The translations under genes were made by a program, and so were the position numbers. Below are positions 44,646 to 56,239 of a DNA stretch of 64,000 bases, piece after piece. The DNA is from Chelydra serpentina (lineage: Eukaryota; Chordata; Testudines; Chelydridae), in assembly GCA_037349315.1 (NCBI GenBank), contig JBAIAC010000003.1:14322501-14386500 (forward strand), in the 5' to 3' direction. Numbering within the stretch: position 1 is the first letter of the stretch; each line of letters begins with the position of its first letter. The notes under the pieces were generated by a model, which searched no databases, had not been told where the DNA came from, and worked only from the letters and a program-made list of their open reading frames with translations.

Positions 44646-44897
44646 CAGGGGTGGGCAAACTACGGCCCGCGGGCCGGTTGTGGCCTGGGGGCCGTTTTTA
44701 TCCGGCCTGGTGCTCCGGCCGGGGGAGCGGAGCCACGGGCTTGAATTGTTAATTTTGTGAGCATTCATGGCTCGCCATGAGGCAGTCAGGGGGCGGGAAG
44801 TGGGAGGGGGCAGGGGCCACAGCCTTCCCTACCCGGCCCTCCATACAGTTTTGCAACGCCGATGTGGCCCTTGGACCAAAAAGTTTGCCCACCCCTG
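44646..44897. mobile_element. hAT-type MITE with 8-bp target duplication
   Basis: A perfect 16-bp inverted repeat, CAGGGGTGGGCAAACT at the left and its complement at the right. Flanks are AGCTAGAT (44638-44645) and AGCTAAAT (44898-44905), one mismatch in an 8-bp duplication. It is GC-rich inside (CGGCCCGCGGGCCGG near 44662) and non-coding, as expected for a non-autonomous hAT element. Confidence 0.9.
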
Positions 44898-44905
44898 AGC
44901 TAAAT

Positions 44906-45824
44906 ATTTTTCATTTTAAAATGGTAGCAAATAAATAGCATTTGTATTCATTATTTATGCATTTTCAAACATTAATGAACAGTTCTAAGATTGAATCCTG
45001 ATTTTCTCTACTTAGCTGTATGAAGGAAATGCACACTTTATTTCATAATAGGTATCAAACTGGGCTATTAGCTACCAACTGTGTAGGCTTTTTCCCTGTA
45101 AATACTGCAGTAAATCTAAAATTATCCCCAGATCTCTGTTAAGGCATAAAGCAGATAAGTAACACATGAGCATACTAGATGGTAAAATGTTGCCCCTTGC
45201 CTTTTGTATGAACCTGGACCAATGCTTCAAATGCCTAGAATACTGTACATTCAAGATATGCCAAATTAAGGTGACACTACTCGGAAGCCAAATAACACAT
45301 GTGAGTCACTGGCATTTAATGACACAAAGTCTGATGCACAGCCACAGATACAATTCTTTTCTTTGTAATGCACAGTGTGTTGTCATCTATTTGGACCTAA
45401 CCCTGCTCTCCTTGAGGTTTGCCACTGCTTTCAACAAGCATATGGTTGGGCCTCTAATTGGGTACATCCCAGAACACCATTAGGGCATCTATAAGAAGAC
45501 AGAAAACTCAATTCCCATCATCACACTGTAGTTCTATGCACACTTTCTCTGTTACATTCCTATCATTTTATATTTACAGTATGTATTCAGTAAGGGCTGG
45601 ATTCTACCTTCTGAGCCCACAACTAGTCCCACAAAGTCATAATATCCAGTGTTTGTAATAGTAAATACTAAAAACATCCCTCTAAGCCCTCAAGCTTCAG
45701 GGCATGAGCTAACCACTAATCGACTGGGGTCAGAAGGCCATTTCCTTGGAGGCAGGTTGTCCTATAACTGCCCTTTGTAGGGTTTCTTGTATCTTCCTCT
45801 GAAGCAGCTGGTGTTAGAATCATA
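44906..45824. other. no gene recognised
   Basis: AT-rich stretch. A plus-strand open frame at 45166-45483 shows no domain. No repeat recognised. Confidence 0.4.
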
Positions 45825-45905
45825 GAATATCAGAGTTGGAAGGGACCTTAGGAGGTCATCTAGTCCAATACCCTGCTCAAAGCAGGACCAATCCCCAATT
45901 TTTGT
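45825..45905 (-). mobile_element. CR1/SINE 3' tail fragment
   Basis: On the plus strand AATCATAGAATATCAGAGTT, GGAAGGGACCTTAGGAGGTC and CTGCTCAAAGCAGGACCAAT are the complement of the tail shared by CR1 and the turtle SINE. AATTTTTGTCCCTA at the end fits the SINE more than CR1. Confidence 0.75.
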
Positions 45906-45978
45906 CCCTATCCGAGACAGGATACTGGGCTAGATGGATCTTGGGTTTGGTCCAGACTGGCAATTCCTATGTTCCTAG
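45906..45978 (+). mobile_element. L3-like LINE 3' end fragment
   Basis: GACAGGATACTGGGCTAGAT and GGTCCAGACTGGCAATTCC, TATGTTCC form the 3' terminus also seen at 19.56-19.61 kb. Complementary forms lie at 46.33-46.40 kb and 50.02-50.10 kb. Confidence 0.55.
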
Positions 45979-46462
45979 GAGTAACGATCTGCTCTCATGT
46001 ATGTAATAGAGATGGGTCTAAAGCAGTTCCCTGGAGATGGAAACACCCTGCATGTGGGGATAGTTCAAACCCAGATGGGAACTTGTGCAGCCTGGCCCAT
46101 GTCTAGTTTTTATTGTGGAGCCAGTGCTTTGGCCACCTGGAAAACCAAAATAATCAGCATCCCAGCCATTTAGCCTTAGCTGAACTCACAGGTAGTCCAT
46201 GTCCCAGTTTTATCGAGCGTGGGCACTTCCCTTGCTCGGAGACAATGAGAGGTGTGAGATAATTCTGGAAGCAATAGTAAGACGAGGTAGGAATTAGGCT
46301 TGTGCAAATAATATCCACATTGTATCCCACATGAATATGAGCTTTGCCATGTCAGTCTGGAGCAATGACCCATCAAGGCCAGTATCCTGCCTCCAGCATC
46401 CTGGCAACCCAGCCCATGGGCTTCCGCTGGCTAAGGAATCCTGGCTTCGTGCAGCCGCCCTC
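45979..46462. other. no gene; one L3-like end fragment
   Basis: At about 46335-46400 GCCATGTCAGTCTGGAGCAA and GGCCAGTATCCTGCCTCCAG is a minus-strand L3-like 3' end. The rest is unremarkable. Confidence 0.4.
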
Positions 46463-49007
46463 TTAGAATCATAGAATCATAGAATCTCAGGGTTGGAAGG
46501 GACCTCAGGAGGTCATCTAGTCCAACCCCCTGCTCAAAGCAGGACCAACCCCAACTAGATCATCCCAGCCAGGGCTTTGTCAAGCCTGACCTTAAAAACC
46601 TCTAAGGAAGGAGATTCCACCACCTCCCTAGGTAACCCATTCCAGTGCTTCACCACCCTACTAGTGAAAACGTTTTTCCTAATATCCAACCTAAACCTCC
46701 CCCTCTGCAACTTGAGACCATTACTCCTTGTTCTGTCATCTTCTACCACTGAGAACAGTCTAGATCCATCCTCTTTGGAACCCCCTTTTAGGTAGTTGAA
46801 AGCAGCTATCAAATCCCCCCTCACTCTTCTCTTCTGCAGGCTAAACAATCTCAGTTCCCTCAGCCTCTCCTCATAAGTCATGTGCTCCAGCCCCCTAATC
46901 ATTTTTGTTGCCCTCCGTTGGACTCTTTCCAATTTATCCACATCCTTTTTGTAGTGTGGGGCCCAAAACTGGACACAGTACTCCAAATGAGGCCTCACCA
47001 GTGCCGAATAGAGGGGAATAATCACGTCCCTCGATCTGCTGGAAATGCCCCTACTTATACAGCCCAAAATGCCATTAGCCTTCTTGGCAACAAGGGCACA
47101 CTGTTGACTCATATTCAGCTTTTCGTCCACTGTAACCCCTAGGTCCTTTTCTGCAGAACTGCTGCCCAGCCATTCGGTCCCTAGTCTGTAGCAGTGCATG
47201 GGATTCTTCCCTCCTAAGTGCAGGACTCTGCACTTGTCCTTGTTGAACCTCATCAGATTTCTTTTGGCCCAATCCTCTAATTTGTCTAGGTCCCTCTGTA
47301 TCCTATCCCTACCCTCCAGCGTATCAACCACTCCTCCCAGTTTAGTGTCATCTGCAAACTTGCTAAGGGTGCAATCCACACCATCCTCCAGGTCGTTGAT
47401 GAAGATATTGAACAAAACCGGCCCCAGCACCGACCCTTGGGGCACTCCACTTGATACCGGCTGCCAACTAGACATGGAGCCATTGATCACTACCCGTTGA
47501 GCACGACCATCCAGCCAGTTTTCTATCCACCTTACCGTCCATTCATCCAGCCCATACTTCTTTAACTTGCTGGCAAGAACGCTGTGCGAGACTGTATCAA
47601 AAGCTTTGCTAAAGTCAAGAAATAGCACATCCACTGCTTTCCCCTCATCCACAGAGCCAGTTATCTCATCATAGAAGGCAATTAGGTTAGTCAGGCATGA
47701 CTTGCCCTTGGTGAATCCATGCTGACTGTTCCTGATCACTTTCCCCTCCTTTAAGTGGTTCAGAATTGATTCCTTGAGGACCTGTTCCATGATTTTTCCA
47801 GGGATTGAGGTGAGACTGACTGGCCTGTAGTTCCCCGGATCTTCCTTCTTCCCTTTTTTAAAGATGGGCACTACATTAGCTTTTTTCCAGTCATCCGGGA
47901 CCTCCCCCGATTGCCATGATTTGTCAAAGATAATGGCCAATGGCTCTGCAATCACATCGGCCAACTCCTTTAGCACCCTCGGATGCAGTGCATCCGGCCC
48001 CATGGACTTGTGTTCGTCCAGCTTTTCTAAATAGTCCCGAACTACTTCTTTCTCCACAGAGGGCTGGTCACCTCCTCCCCATACCGTGCTGCGGAGTGCA
48101 GCCATCTGGGAGCTGCCCTTGTCTGTGAAGACAGAGGCAAAAAAAGCATTGAGTACACTAGCTTTCTCCACATCCTCTGTCACAAGGTTCCCTCCCTCAT
48201 TCAGCAAGGGGCCCACACGTTCCTTGACTTTCTTCTTGTTGATAACATACCTGAAGAAACCCTTCTTGTTACTCCTAACATCTCCGGCTAGCTGCAACTC
48301 CAAGTGTGATTTGGCCTTCCTAATTTCACTCCTGCATGCCTGAACAATATTTTTATACTCCTCCCTGGTCATTTGTCCAATCCTCCACTTCTTGTAAGCT
48401 GCTTTTTTGTGTTTAAGACGAGCAAGGATTTCACTGTTAAGCCAAGCTGGTCGCCTGCCATATTTACTTTTCTTTCTACACATCGGGATGGTTTGTTCCT
48501 GCAACCTCAATAAGGTTTCTTTAAAATACAGCCAGCTTTCCTCGACTCCTTTCCCCCTCATGTTATTCTCCCAGGGGACCTTGCCCATCAGTTCCCTGAG
48601 GGAGTCAAAGTCTGCTTTTCTGAAGTCCAGGCTCTGTATTCTACTGTTCTCCTTTCTTCCTTGTGTCAGGATCCTGAACTCGACCATCTCATGGTCACTG
48701 CCTCCCAGGTTCCCATCCACTATTGCTTCCTCTACTATTTCTTCCCTGTTTGTGAGCAGCAGGTCAAGAAGAGCTTTTCCCCTAGTTGGTTCCTCCAGCA
48801 CTTGCACCAGGAAATTGTCCCCTACACTTTCCAAAAACTTCCTGGATTGTCTGTGGACCGCTGTATTGCTCTCCCAGCAGATGTCGGGGTGATTAAAGTC
48901 ACCCATGAGAACCAGGGCCTGTGATCTAGTAACTTCTGTTAGTTGCTGGAAGAAAGCCTCGTCCACCTCATCCGCCTGGTCTGGTGGTCTGTAGCAGACT
49001 CCCACCT
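46463..49007 (-). mobile_element. 5'-truncated CR1 LINE, about 2.5 kb
   Basis: On the minus strand it starts within the ORF2 endonuclease at about 49007 and runs open to the ORF2 stop at 46555. It finishes with the CR1 3' UTR and ATTCTATG repeats near 46463-46485. 5' truncation with an intact 3' end is the usual result of incomplete target-primed reverse transcription. No target duplication is evident, which is common for CR1. The open frame and close match to the 42.4-kb copy indicate a young insertion. Confidence 0.93.
46555..49005 (-). pseudogene. CR1 ORF2 fragment, 816 codons (partial endonuclease, full reverse transcriptase)
   Basis: The frame is open for 816 codons. Its first codon is GTG inside the endonuclease (GVCYRPPDQ), so the true start is missing and this is not a natural gene start. 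Endonuclease pieces are [13 protein letters not shown] (about residue 33) and SDHEMVEF (about 104). The reverse transcriptase covers roughly residues 330-620, with [54 protein letters not shown] and the catalytic [10 protein letters not shown]. The C-terminal region ends in AGMI. The RT catalytic pair is intact. Lacking the N-terminal endonuclease residues and the 5' UTR promoter, it could not move alone. Confidence 0.93.
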
Positions 49008-49289
49008 AGGGATTCCTCAGGATTCCCGCCTAGCCCCATCCCCCCATCGCCGTGAGGGCAACCCTGCCATGTCCCTCTCCGCCCACTGCTCTGTTGTACT
49101 GAACAGATTCCCTTGTCAATCCCTTCTCCAACTGGAGCAGGGCTTCCTGAGCCTAGAGTTGTTCCTGCGCCCCACCCACCCTCTCCAGTGTGAAGTTTAC
49201 CCATCTCATCACGCCCCTGCAGTGATCAGCGGAGGAAGGCATGAGATGTGAGTGCTGCTGCTGCTCCTCCAGGATCTAACAGCCACAGC

Positions 49290-49600
49290 TACAAATGTTG
49301 TTATTGGCCATAAAATTATCCAGCCCATTTTTAAATCCAGCCGCAGCGTTTGACTCTGTGACCTCCTGCGGTAATGAATTCCACGGGCTGACGACACACT
49401 GCAGGAAGAAGTATCTCCTTTAATTTGTTTTAAATGCACTAGCCATTAATGTCAGCCAGTGATCCCTTTATTCTCTTCCTATGGGAGGATATAAAATGAG
49501 AGAGCAGCTTTTACTGTGCCCTTCGTAGTTCAAATACCTCAGTGAAGTCTCCTTTAACTCTTCTCCTTTCATGGCTAGTGATGCTTTGGTAATGCAACCC
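49290..49600 (-). mobile_element. L3/CR1-like LINE relic, 3' part
   Basis: AAATTATCCAGCCCATTTTT, TGACCTCCTGCGGTAATGAA, TTCCACGGGCTGACGACACA and AGTGAAGTCTCCTTTAACTC read as the complement of the end of a CR1-group ORF2. No frame is open. Confidence 0.55.
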
Positions 49601-49604
49601 ACTG

Positions 49605-50015
49605 CAATACCTCTCAGGAGATGGGATGTAGGTCTTTTGCCCTATCAGGGCCATGACAGGAGTGGGTTCAGCTGATGGTTTCCTGCTCTCTGCAATACTA
49701 TAATATAATTATAGAATATACAACAAGCGCGGGAAACCTCGCAAGGAGGTGGAGCTAAACTTTCCCCATATTTCCTTTGGTCACCCCAATCCTTGTGACA
49801 CCAAATCAGAGGGCTACATTGTGCCATTAGGCCCAGCCATGTTGTCACAAGAGGTCTGGGGAGGTTAGGGCTCATCTTCAGCTGTAGCAGTTATAAACCG
49901 CTTCCTGATTGGCAAGCTGCAACCCCTCCTTCCAATGAAGCCCCAAGAGGCTTTGTAGCAAAGACACACTCCTCTTTCCCACAATTCCCTTGCTCCAGGG
50001 GCAGTGATTTGCTAC
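49605..50015. other. no gene recognised
   Basis: Nothing supportable between two LINE relics. Confidence 0.45.
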
Positions 50016-50016
50016 T

Positions 50017-50960
50017 GAACATAAGAACAGCCATGCTGGGTCAGACCAAAGGTCCAGCTATCCCAGTATCCTGTCTTCAGACAGTGACAGTGCCAGGTGT
50101 TCTGTTCGCTTTTTTGACTGTCGCTGCACATTGACCGGATGTTTTCAGAGAACTATCCACAATGACTCCAAATCCCTTTCTTGAGTGGTAACAGCTACAT
50201 TAGACCCCATCATTTTCTATGTATAGTTGGGCTTTTTTTTTCTTCAATGTGCATTACTTTGCATTTATGAACGTTGAATTTCATCTGCCATTTTGTTGCC
50301 CAGTCATCCAGTTTTGTGAGATCCCTTTGTAACTCTTTGCAGTCTGCTTTGAACTTAACTCTCTTGAGTAATTTTATATCATCTGAAAATTTTTCCATCT
50401 CACTATTTGTCCCTTTTTCCAGATCATTTATGAGTATGTTGAACATCACTGGTCCCAGTACAGACCCCTTGGGGACACCACTATTTTCCTTTTTGTAAAC
50501 TGACCACTTATTCCTACCTTTTGTTTCCTATCTTTTAACCTGTTACTGATCCATGAGAGGACCTTCCTTCTTATCCCATGACTGTTTACTTTGCTTAAGA
50601 GCCTTTGGTGAGGCACCTTCTCAAAGGCTTTCTGAAGGTCCAAGTACACTATATCCACTGGATCACCCTAGTCCACGTGTTTGTTGACCCCCCCCTCAAA
50701 GAATTCTAATAGATTGGTGAGGCATAATTTCCATTTACAAAAGTTGTGTTGACTCTTCCCAAACAAATCATGTTCATCTATGTGTCTGATAATTCTGTTC
50801 TTTATAGTTTCAACCAATTTCCCTGGTATGGAACTTAGGCTTACTGGCCTGTAATTGCCAGGATCACCTCTGGAGACTTTTTTTAAAAATTGGCATCACA
50901 TTATCTATCCTCCAGTCATCTGGTACAAAGGATGATTTAAATGATAGGTTTTATACCACA
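50017..50960 (-). mobile_element. L3/CR1-like LINE relic with reverse transcriptase remains
   Basis: The plus-strand start (GAACATAAGAACAGCCATGC, GGTCAGACCAAAGGTCC) is the complement of the L3-like 3' end. Minus-strand frames at 50449-50210 and 50658-50446 carry MFNILINDLEKGTN, EKFSDDIKLL (a changed FADD catalytic motif), WQMKFNVHKCKVMHI and DIVYLDLQKAFEKVPHQRLL. Frameshifts separate them. Its RT motif has Ser for Ala, and it is old. Confidence 0.78.
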
Positions 50961-51695
50961 GTTAATAGTACTGTAATTCCATATTTGAGTTCCTTCAGAA
51001 CAATTGAGTGAATACCATACTGACCCTTACCTTCAGTAGATTGCAACATCCTCTGCACTAGCTCACCTGCCTGGGCAGCAAGGGTTAGGGGGGAGTCAAG
51101 GCTCTGCCCATTTTCCACCCTTCCTGGTTGCCCTGCTCTGGAAGCAGAGGTAAGGGGGAAAGCAGTGACTTATGTACCAGAGAAGGCTGCTCAGAATTGT
51201 ATAGGGAGTTCTCACTCCTCCTTATTCCCACCCTGAGTGCATGTTTTTCAAATCACAATCTAGCCCTAAGACATTGGGGTCACTGAGGCTCAAGGTGAAG
51301 AATGAAAGGGTGGCCCTCCTTCCCTGGTCATGCCCCCTGGCCAAGCTGTGCAGAGCAGTAGGGGTGTAGGAGCTGCTACGTCAGCTCTATGCCACCTGAA
51401 AATCCTCCTAGAGCAGGGGTGAATCCTCCTTGGAATTAGGGCATCTTAGCACCAAGAAAACAGCACAAAGCAGCCCTAATGCATCCTAGGATCTGGTCCT
51501 ATAACCAGTCTCATGTTTTAAGGTGTTGCTGATGGTGTTTCCTTGCTCCAGTCTATACTGTTACCTTCCCCACTTCGCTGTTCCTGAATCCCGCATTCCT
51601 TTCTGTTCCTGGGCATTCCCCCATATCCTTGTGTAGGTTCTGTCTCTGGATCTCAAATATTTACTTCCTGCCCTGTTCAATCATTCCTCCCAGCT
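50961..51695. other. no gene recognised
   Basis: No supported gene. Mixed composition with no recognisable repeat. Confidence 0.4.
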
Positions 51696-51699
51696 CCAT

Positions 51700-51925
51700 C
51701 ACTCAGTAGTGTAGCTGCGGCAGCACAGGTACTGGGGAGGATAAGCTGCCTACGTACATACCTACGGTCCCGGGTCGGGTTGTACGCAGCTGGTGATCCT
51801 GTTCCGCTGCCCATGCAGCTGCAGCTACTCTGCTGTTTTTTAGCATGCTATCTCGATCAAGGCTAGCACATGTATATTTACCCGAGCTGGAAATTACACC
51901 TCCACTTGTAGTGTAGACATATCCA
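51700..51925. mobile_element. probable MITE ending GTGTAGACATATCC
   Basis: The right end (AATTACACCTCCACTTGTAG, TGTAGACATATCC) parallels the ends at 31.12 kb and 60.70 kb. The left end near AGTAGTGTAGCTGCGGC may pair with it. No clear target duplication, so the call is tentative. Confidence 0.45.
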
Positions 51926-51929
51926 CTAT

Positions 51930-53545
51930 TGTACACCACGGCTTGCATGTATCTTATCAAATAAAGCTCACAGATGGGCTTTCAAAGGCAACTAAGGGGA
52001 TTAGGCACCCAGAACCCATTGAATTTCAATGGAATTCACCTAGATTGAAATTCATTCATTGAGGCACCTAGTTTAGGCTCCTTTGTAATTTGCAGCCCCA
52101 TACAGATAATTAGGATTTGCTGTATTTTTCCATACACCTGGACTCTGAATATAATGCCACATTCTTCCGAGACACATGTCCTGTGGCAATCAGGCAGGAT
52201 TCATGGAAGTTAGCACTCGAAAAGCTCTCGTTGAAGAAAGCATTTGAACACCATGTAAACTGGTGAGGTATCAGAGCTGAAGTACCTACTGGAGGCTGGT
52301 GATGAGAAAACCAGGCATTCGTCACTACTCACCTCGTCGGTACAGACACAGCTCTGCTAGTGAATCAGCATGACCTGAATGAGTGGGTGTTTAAAAACCA
52401 ACACAAACCACAATCCCTTAAAAAAATCTTTCTGTGACACAAGGTGTCAAGATTAATTCCTCTTTTGCCACATCACTTCATAGAAAGGTCAGACCAAAAA
52501 AAAAATCATTTGATGTAATAATGATTAAGTCACAGGTCATCTCCTGGTGATTAATGACGGTGGGGAAGAATTGATGGCCTATGGCTGCGCCGCAGGCTAT
52601 TAACCCTAACTGGTCATTCTCAGGAAATGTTCTGCGAGAAGGCCGTTACTGCTATAATAAAAATACACTGGGTCAGGGAATTGTGGCAGTGAGGAGGGAC
52701 AATGCAGTATATTTTGCCACACACCGGACATTTTGAGAGAATTAATGTGCTGCTTGTTAGTCAGATTGTCTGAATCCTCTCCTGATGTGCCACACAAATT
52801 AGACAGTCGTTGTGTAAAGAACCCCGAGGAGCAAGACACAGCCGTTAGCTCAGTGTGCAGGCACGGCTGGCATGTCTGAGCTGTGTTGCCAACTCGTGTG
52901 ACTCTTGGGATAGCTGGCGGGTTTTCTTTCCTTAAAACCCCTGCTGCTGTAGACTTGGGTACAATCTCAACTTTTGTTTTAAAATTATTCTGTTTCTAGC
53001 CCTCATGGCTTCGGAGAAAAACTTGAAAATGTGACCGCCTTAAGGCCCAGAAATCAGATGGCAAATAAAAAAACCCCTAAAATGTGTTTGGGGTTGTTTT
53101 GTTTAAAGCTCATGATTTCTAGGCCAATCTCATGAGCCTTTCAGGTCTGACTCATGATTTGGAGTTGACCATGCTGGAGCATGTGGTAGTACCAGGCCGT
53201 GGCTCGTACCGGGGAAAGGCAATCCTCTGCCATCACCTGAGAGCCTGCAGGACAGAGCCAAGCTGCTGGTGCCAGGAACAGTGTGGCGAGCCACGAGGAC
53301 CAAAACCTAAGACGCAACACAAATAACTAACCTGGGTGGATCTTGGAGAGCAGCAGGAAGGACCTGGAGAAGGACCTGGAAAGAATGGGACGCAGGTGGG
53401 AGAAGAGGAGCGGTGCCTGCAGTGAGTTACAGGAGAGATGGGCAGGAAATGGGAGACCGGATGCCTTGCTGGAAGGTGTGCTTTGGCCAAACACACGTGA
53501 CTGGGTTCAATACAGGGGTAAGTGGGTGAGACTCTCCGGCCGGTG
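51930..53545. other. non-coding; candidate conserved segment 52495-52815
   Basis: An old repeat phrase lies at about 51980-52090. From about 52495 to 52815 the sequence is repeat-free and contains TAATGATTAA and GTGATTAATGACG, AT-core motifs like those bound by homeodomain proteins. That is a weak hint at regulatory sequence. No gene recognised. Confidence 0.35.
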
Positions 53546-53547
53546 TT

Positions 53548-53615
53548 ACACAAGAGGTCAGACTAGGTGCTCTAATGGTCGCTTCTGGCCTTAAACCCTA
53601 TGCATGAATCTGTGA
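53548..53615 (+). mobile_element. CR1-like 3' end fragment
   Basis: GAGGTCAGACTAGGTGCTC, TAATGGTCGCTTCTGGCC, TTAAACCCTATGCATGAATC is a CR1-type 3' end of an older subfamily. Only the terminus remains. Confidence 0.6.
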
Positions 53616-53696
53616 CTAGACATCCAGGTCAAAATGAGCAATTCTTTGCTAATGGGGCCCTTTCCAGTGCCTTCAGTAACTTTGGGTCAGGCCCAG

Positions 53697-54575
53697 TGTC
53701 ACACCCCAATGGCCCCCTCCCTCGCAACCCCTGGGGAGGCAGATCAGTACTGTAGGTTGCTAACGCTGTAGCAGGCACTGAAAAGTATTCTGGGAAAGGT
53801 TAAAGGTGTGAGTGTGAGTGAAAGGTTCCTTTGCAGGTTACAAGAGGCCAACAAGGGGAGGTAGGGAGAAAGGAATAGGTTAACTCGACGCTCCAGCTGA
53901 AGATAAGGCACTGACTCCAGCCCAAGGACACAGCACACACCACCTGCCGAGAAAGACGGGGGCTTGGATTCCACCCCGACCAGCCGTGAGAAAGGAAGAT
54001 TCAGCTGCACAAACCTACAGGGGCTGCAAAGCCCAGCGAGACAGTGGAGGCCAGCGAAAAAGGCAACAATCATTGTAACGTCTCTGAAGCCAGCGTATTT
54101 TGGGGAAGCTGAGGAGGCCACAGAAAAGCTGGTTCAGACTGGAGCAGAGAGCATGGGGGACAATGGGGGCTCCCCTTGCTGAGACGCCCCCAGGAGCACC
54201 CAGGGCTTAAAAACCCTCCCGAGAGCAGAAGCAAGTTGGAGATCACAGCGGACCCCGGACGACCTAAGCACAGGGCAGAACTCCGCCCCCCTTCCCCTCC
54301 CCTTCTTCTTACGTTACACCCAGGCTTGGCCAGCCTCGGGTAGTGCATGTGTGAGTATGAACTTGGGTTAGGGCTCGGGCACTAATGCTTTTTTTTCCTT
54401 CCTTTGAGTGACCTGTGAGCACTCCCAACACTCCCCGCTGTTATGTTATTATTTTATTAATAAAGCTTTAAAACTTAGACACTTGGTGTGTTCTGTCATC
54501 TCCTCTCCAAACGATCCTGCGGCCTCAGCCTGATCAACTGAGGCACCGGCAGATTGGTAACATAAATCTATCACA
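53697..54575 (+). repeat. solo LTR with 4-bp target duplication
   Basis: Starts TGTCACACCCCAATGG, ends AAATCTATCACA, flanked by CCAG at 53693-53696 and 54576-54579. TTATTAATAAAGC (AATAAA at 54459-54464) is a poly(A) signal and shows plus orientation. A weak TATA-like CTTAAAAACC lies near 54207. At 879 bp with no adjacent internal region it is a solo LTR. Confidence 0.8.
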
Positions 54576-54579
54576 CCAG

Positions 54580-55910
54580 TGCCTATTAGCAAACTCAGAG
54601 CATCCGTTTTTAATGTGCTCTTCTAAAGCAGAGACTATGACCTTTACAGTATCATTGCTGATGCCAGACATTCAGCTATGCTGGGCACGTCCCTGGTTTT
54701 TTGAGAGCTGACTGTTCGTTATGTGGCTGAACTTCCTAACACTGAAGACAGAGTCAAAATGCTTATGGACATGAATGGGAGCAGGATAAGGCACTAAAGG
54801 AGCAGCTAGGCTAGCAAAAGCGGGGTCGTCGCGGCCTGTGGAAAGCGAAAGAGATTGTCTGAAATGCTGAGGGACCACTGGAAAGATCAGAGAGCAAGCC
54901 CATTATTTCATTATCCTAGACCTTTACACTGATGCATGAATTAGCGGTCCTCGAACCTATACACCTTTGACCAGCAGTACAGTACCATGGTAACTGATAA
55001 ATCCAGAGAGCATGGCAATAATTAAAAAAGGAATTACAAAGACCTATTAATCAGGTTGATTAGATTGCAGAGGGCTTGAAGGTAAGCACTAGATGGGAAT
55101 AATTTGAATGATTGCATTGTTAAGTGTTGACTGAACTGCACGGTGATTATAGTAGTTACAGCAGCACTAGTGACTGATGCTGGAAAGTAATCATGGTCAG
55201 AGTTCGGTGTGGGACCGCATTCTCTCTAATCAGCACTGCCCTGTGACTAAGCACTGCCTTTTCTGAATTTGCACAGGACACATTTCTGTCGTCAGACCCA
55301 AGCTGGGAAAGTGGAGCCATTCGGACCAGAGCCCTTGTATGAGGAAAGGATCTTTCTGGCAAGGCTTATGAATTATTTCTCCTTCCAGATGTGGGACTCA
55401 ATGGGTTTGATGCTGAGCAGAGCTCATGTCTGAGCTTCAAAAAAAGTATGAAATCTTGATTAATGTACAAAGTGTGATCCAGAGCTGAGTCGTTCTTGTT
55501 TCCTTTGCAGATTACAGCTGGTTAAATGTTGACATGTTTGCCTTGGGTTATTGTTACCCAGGCTCGTCAGTGTCTGGAAATCACTTGGACCTGGAGACAC
55601 TCCTCTCCCGGTAGAATAAGGGAGAAATTCAAAAATATCTAAGGAAGTTAGGTATGCAAGCCTGACTGTCTTTCAATCTAAATCTCCCTTCAACCCCCTT
55701 AGCATATCTGTCCACTCCAGGGAACTCCACATTTGCTCCAGTATATGTTGCTGAGAGAATATTGCAGACTGATGCATCTAGGCAGTGATCACAGAAAACC
55801 ATTAAAGCAGTAAAGCAAACCATTATATGACAAATGAACCTCAAAGGTTTGGAACGGGCATTCTATTTCAGATAAGAATCTGGAAGTTCAGATGCTTATG
55901 TGAATGATCC
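54580..55910. other. no gene recognised
   Basis: About 1.3 kb without a supported gene or repeat. Minus-strand open frames at 55156-55362 and 55629-55844 have no domain. Confidence 0.4.
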
Positions 55911-55914
55911 AAGC

Positions 55915-56180
55915 CTCTAAGAATGAATTTAGGTGGGCATTAGAAGAAGGTTTCTAACTGTGAGAAGGATGAGGATCTGGAAAAGTCTGCCCATAGGAGC
56001 AGGCGGGGCAAACAACCCAACTAGTTTTGAGTCATAGATTCTAAAATCAGAGGGGACTGATCATCTAGGCTCACTTCCTACCTAGTGCAAACCAGAGAAT
56101 TTCCCTGAATTAATTCCTTCTAGAGAAACATCCAATCCTGAGTTTAAAAATGGATGGAGCATCATACATTTATTAATGGG
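55915..56180. mobile_element. old CR1 fragments in both orientations
   Basis: GAAGGTTTCTAACTGTGAGA and GATCTGGAAAAGTCTGCCC (plus strand) resemble CR1 ORF2 C-terminal codons. From about 56033 GTCATAGATTCTAAAATCAG and GGGGACTGATCATCTAGGC resemble the complement of a CR1 3' end. Two decayed copies adjoin. Confidence 0.5.
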
Positions 56181-56239
56181 ATTATATCACGGGGTTGTCT
56201 GTGGTAGCGGGGCTACACACGATGACCCAGGATGTCTCT

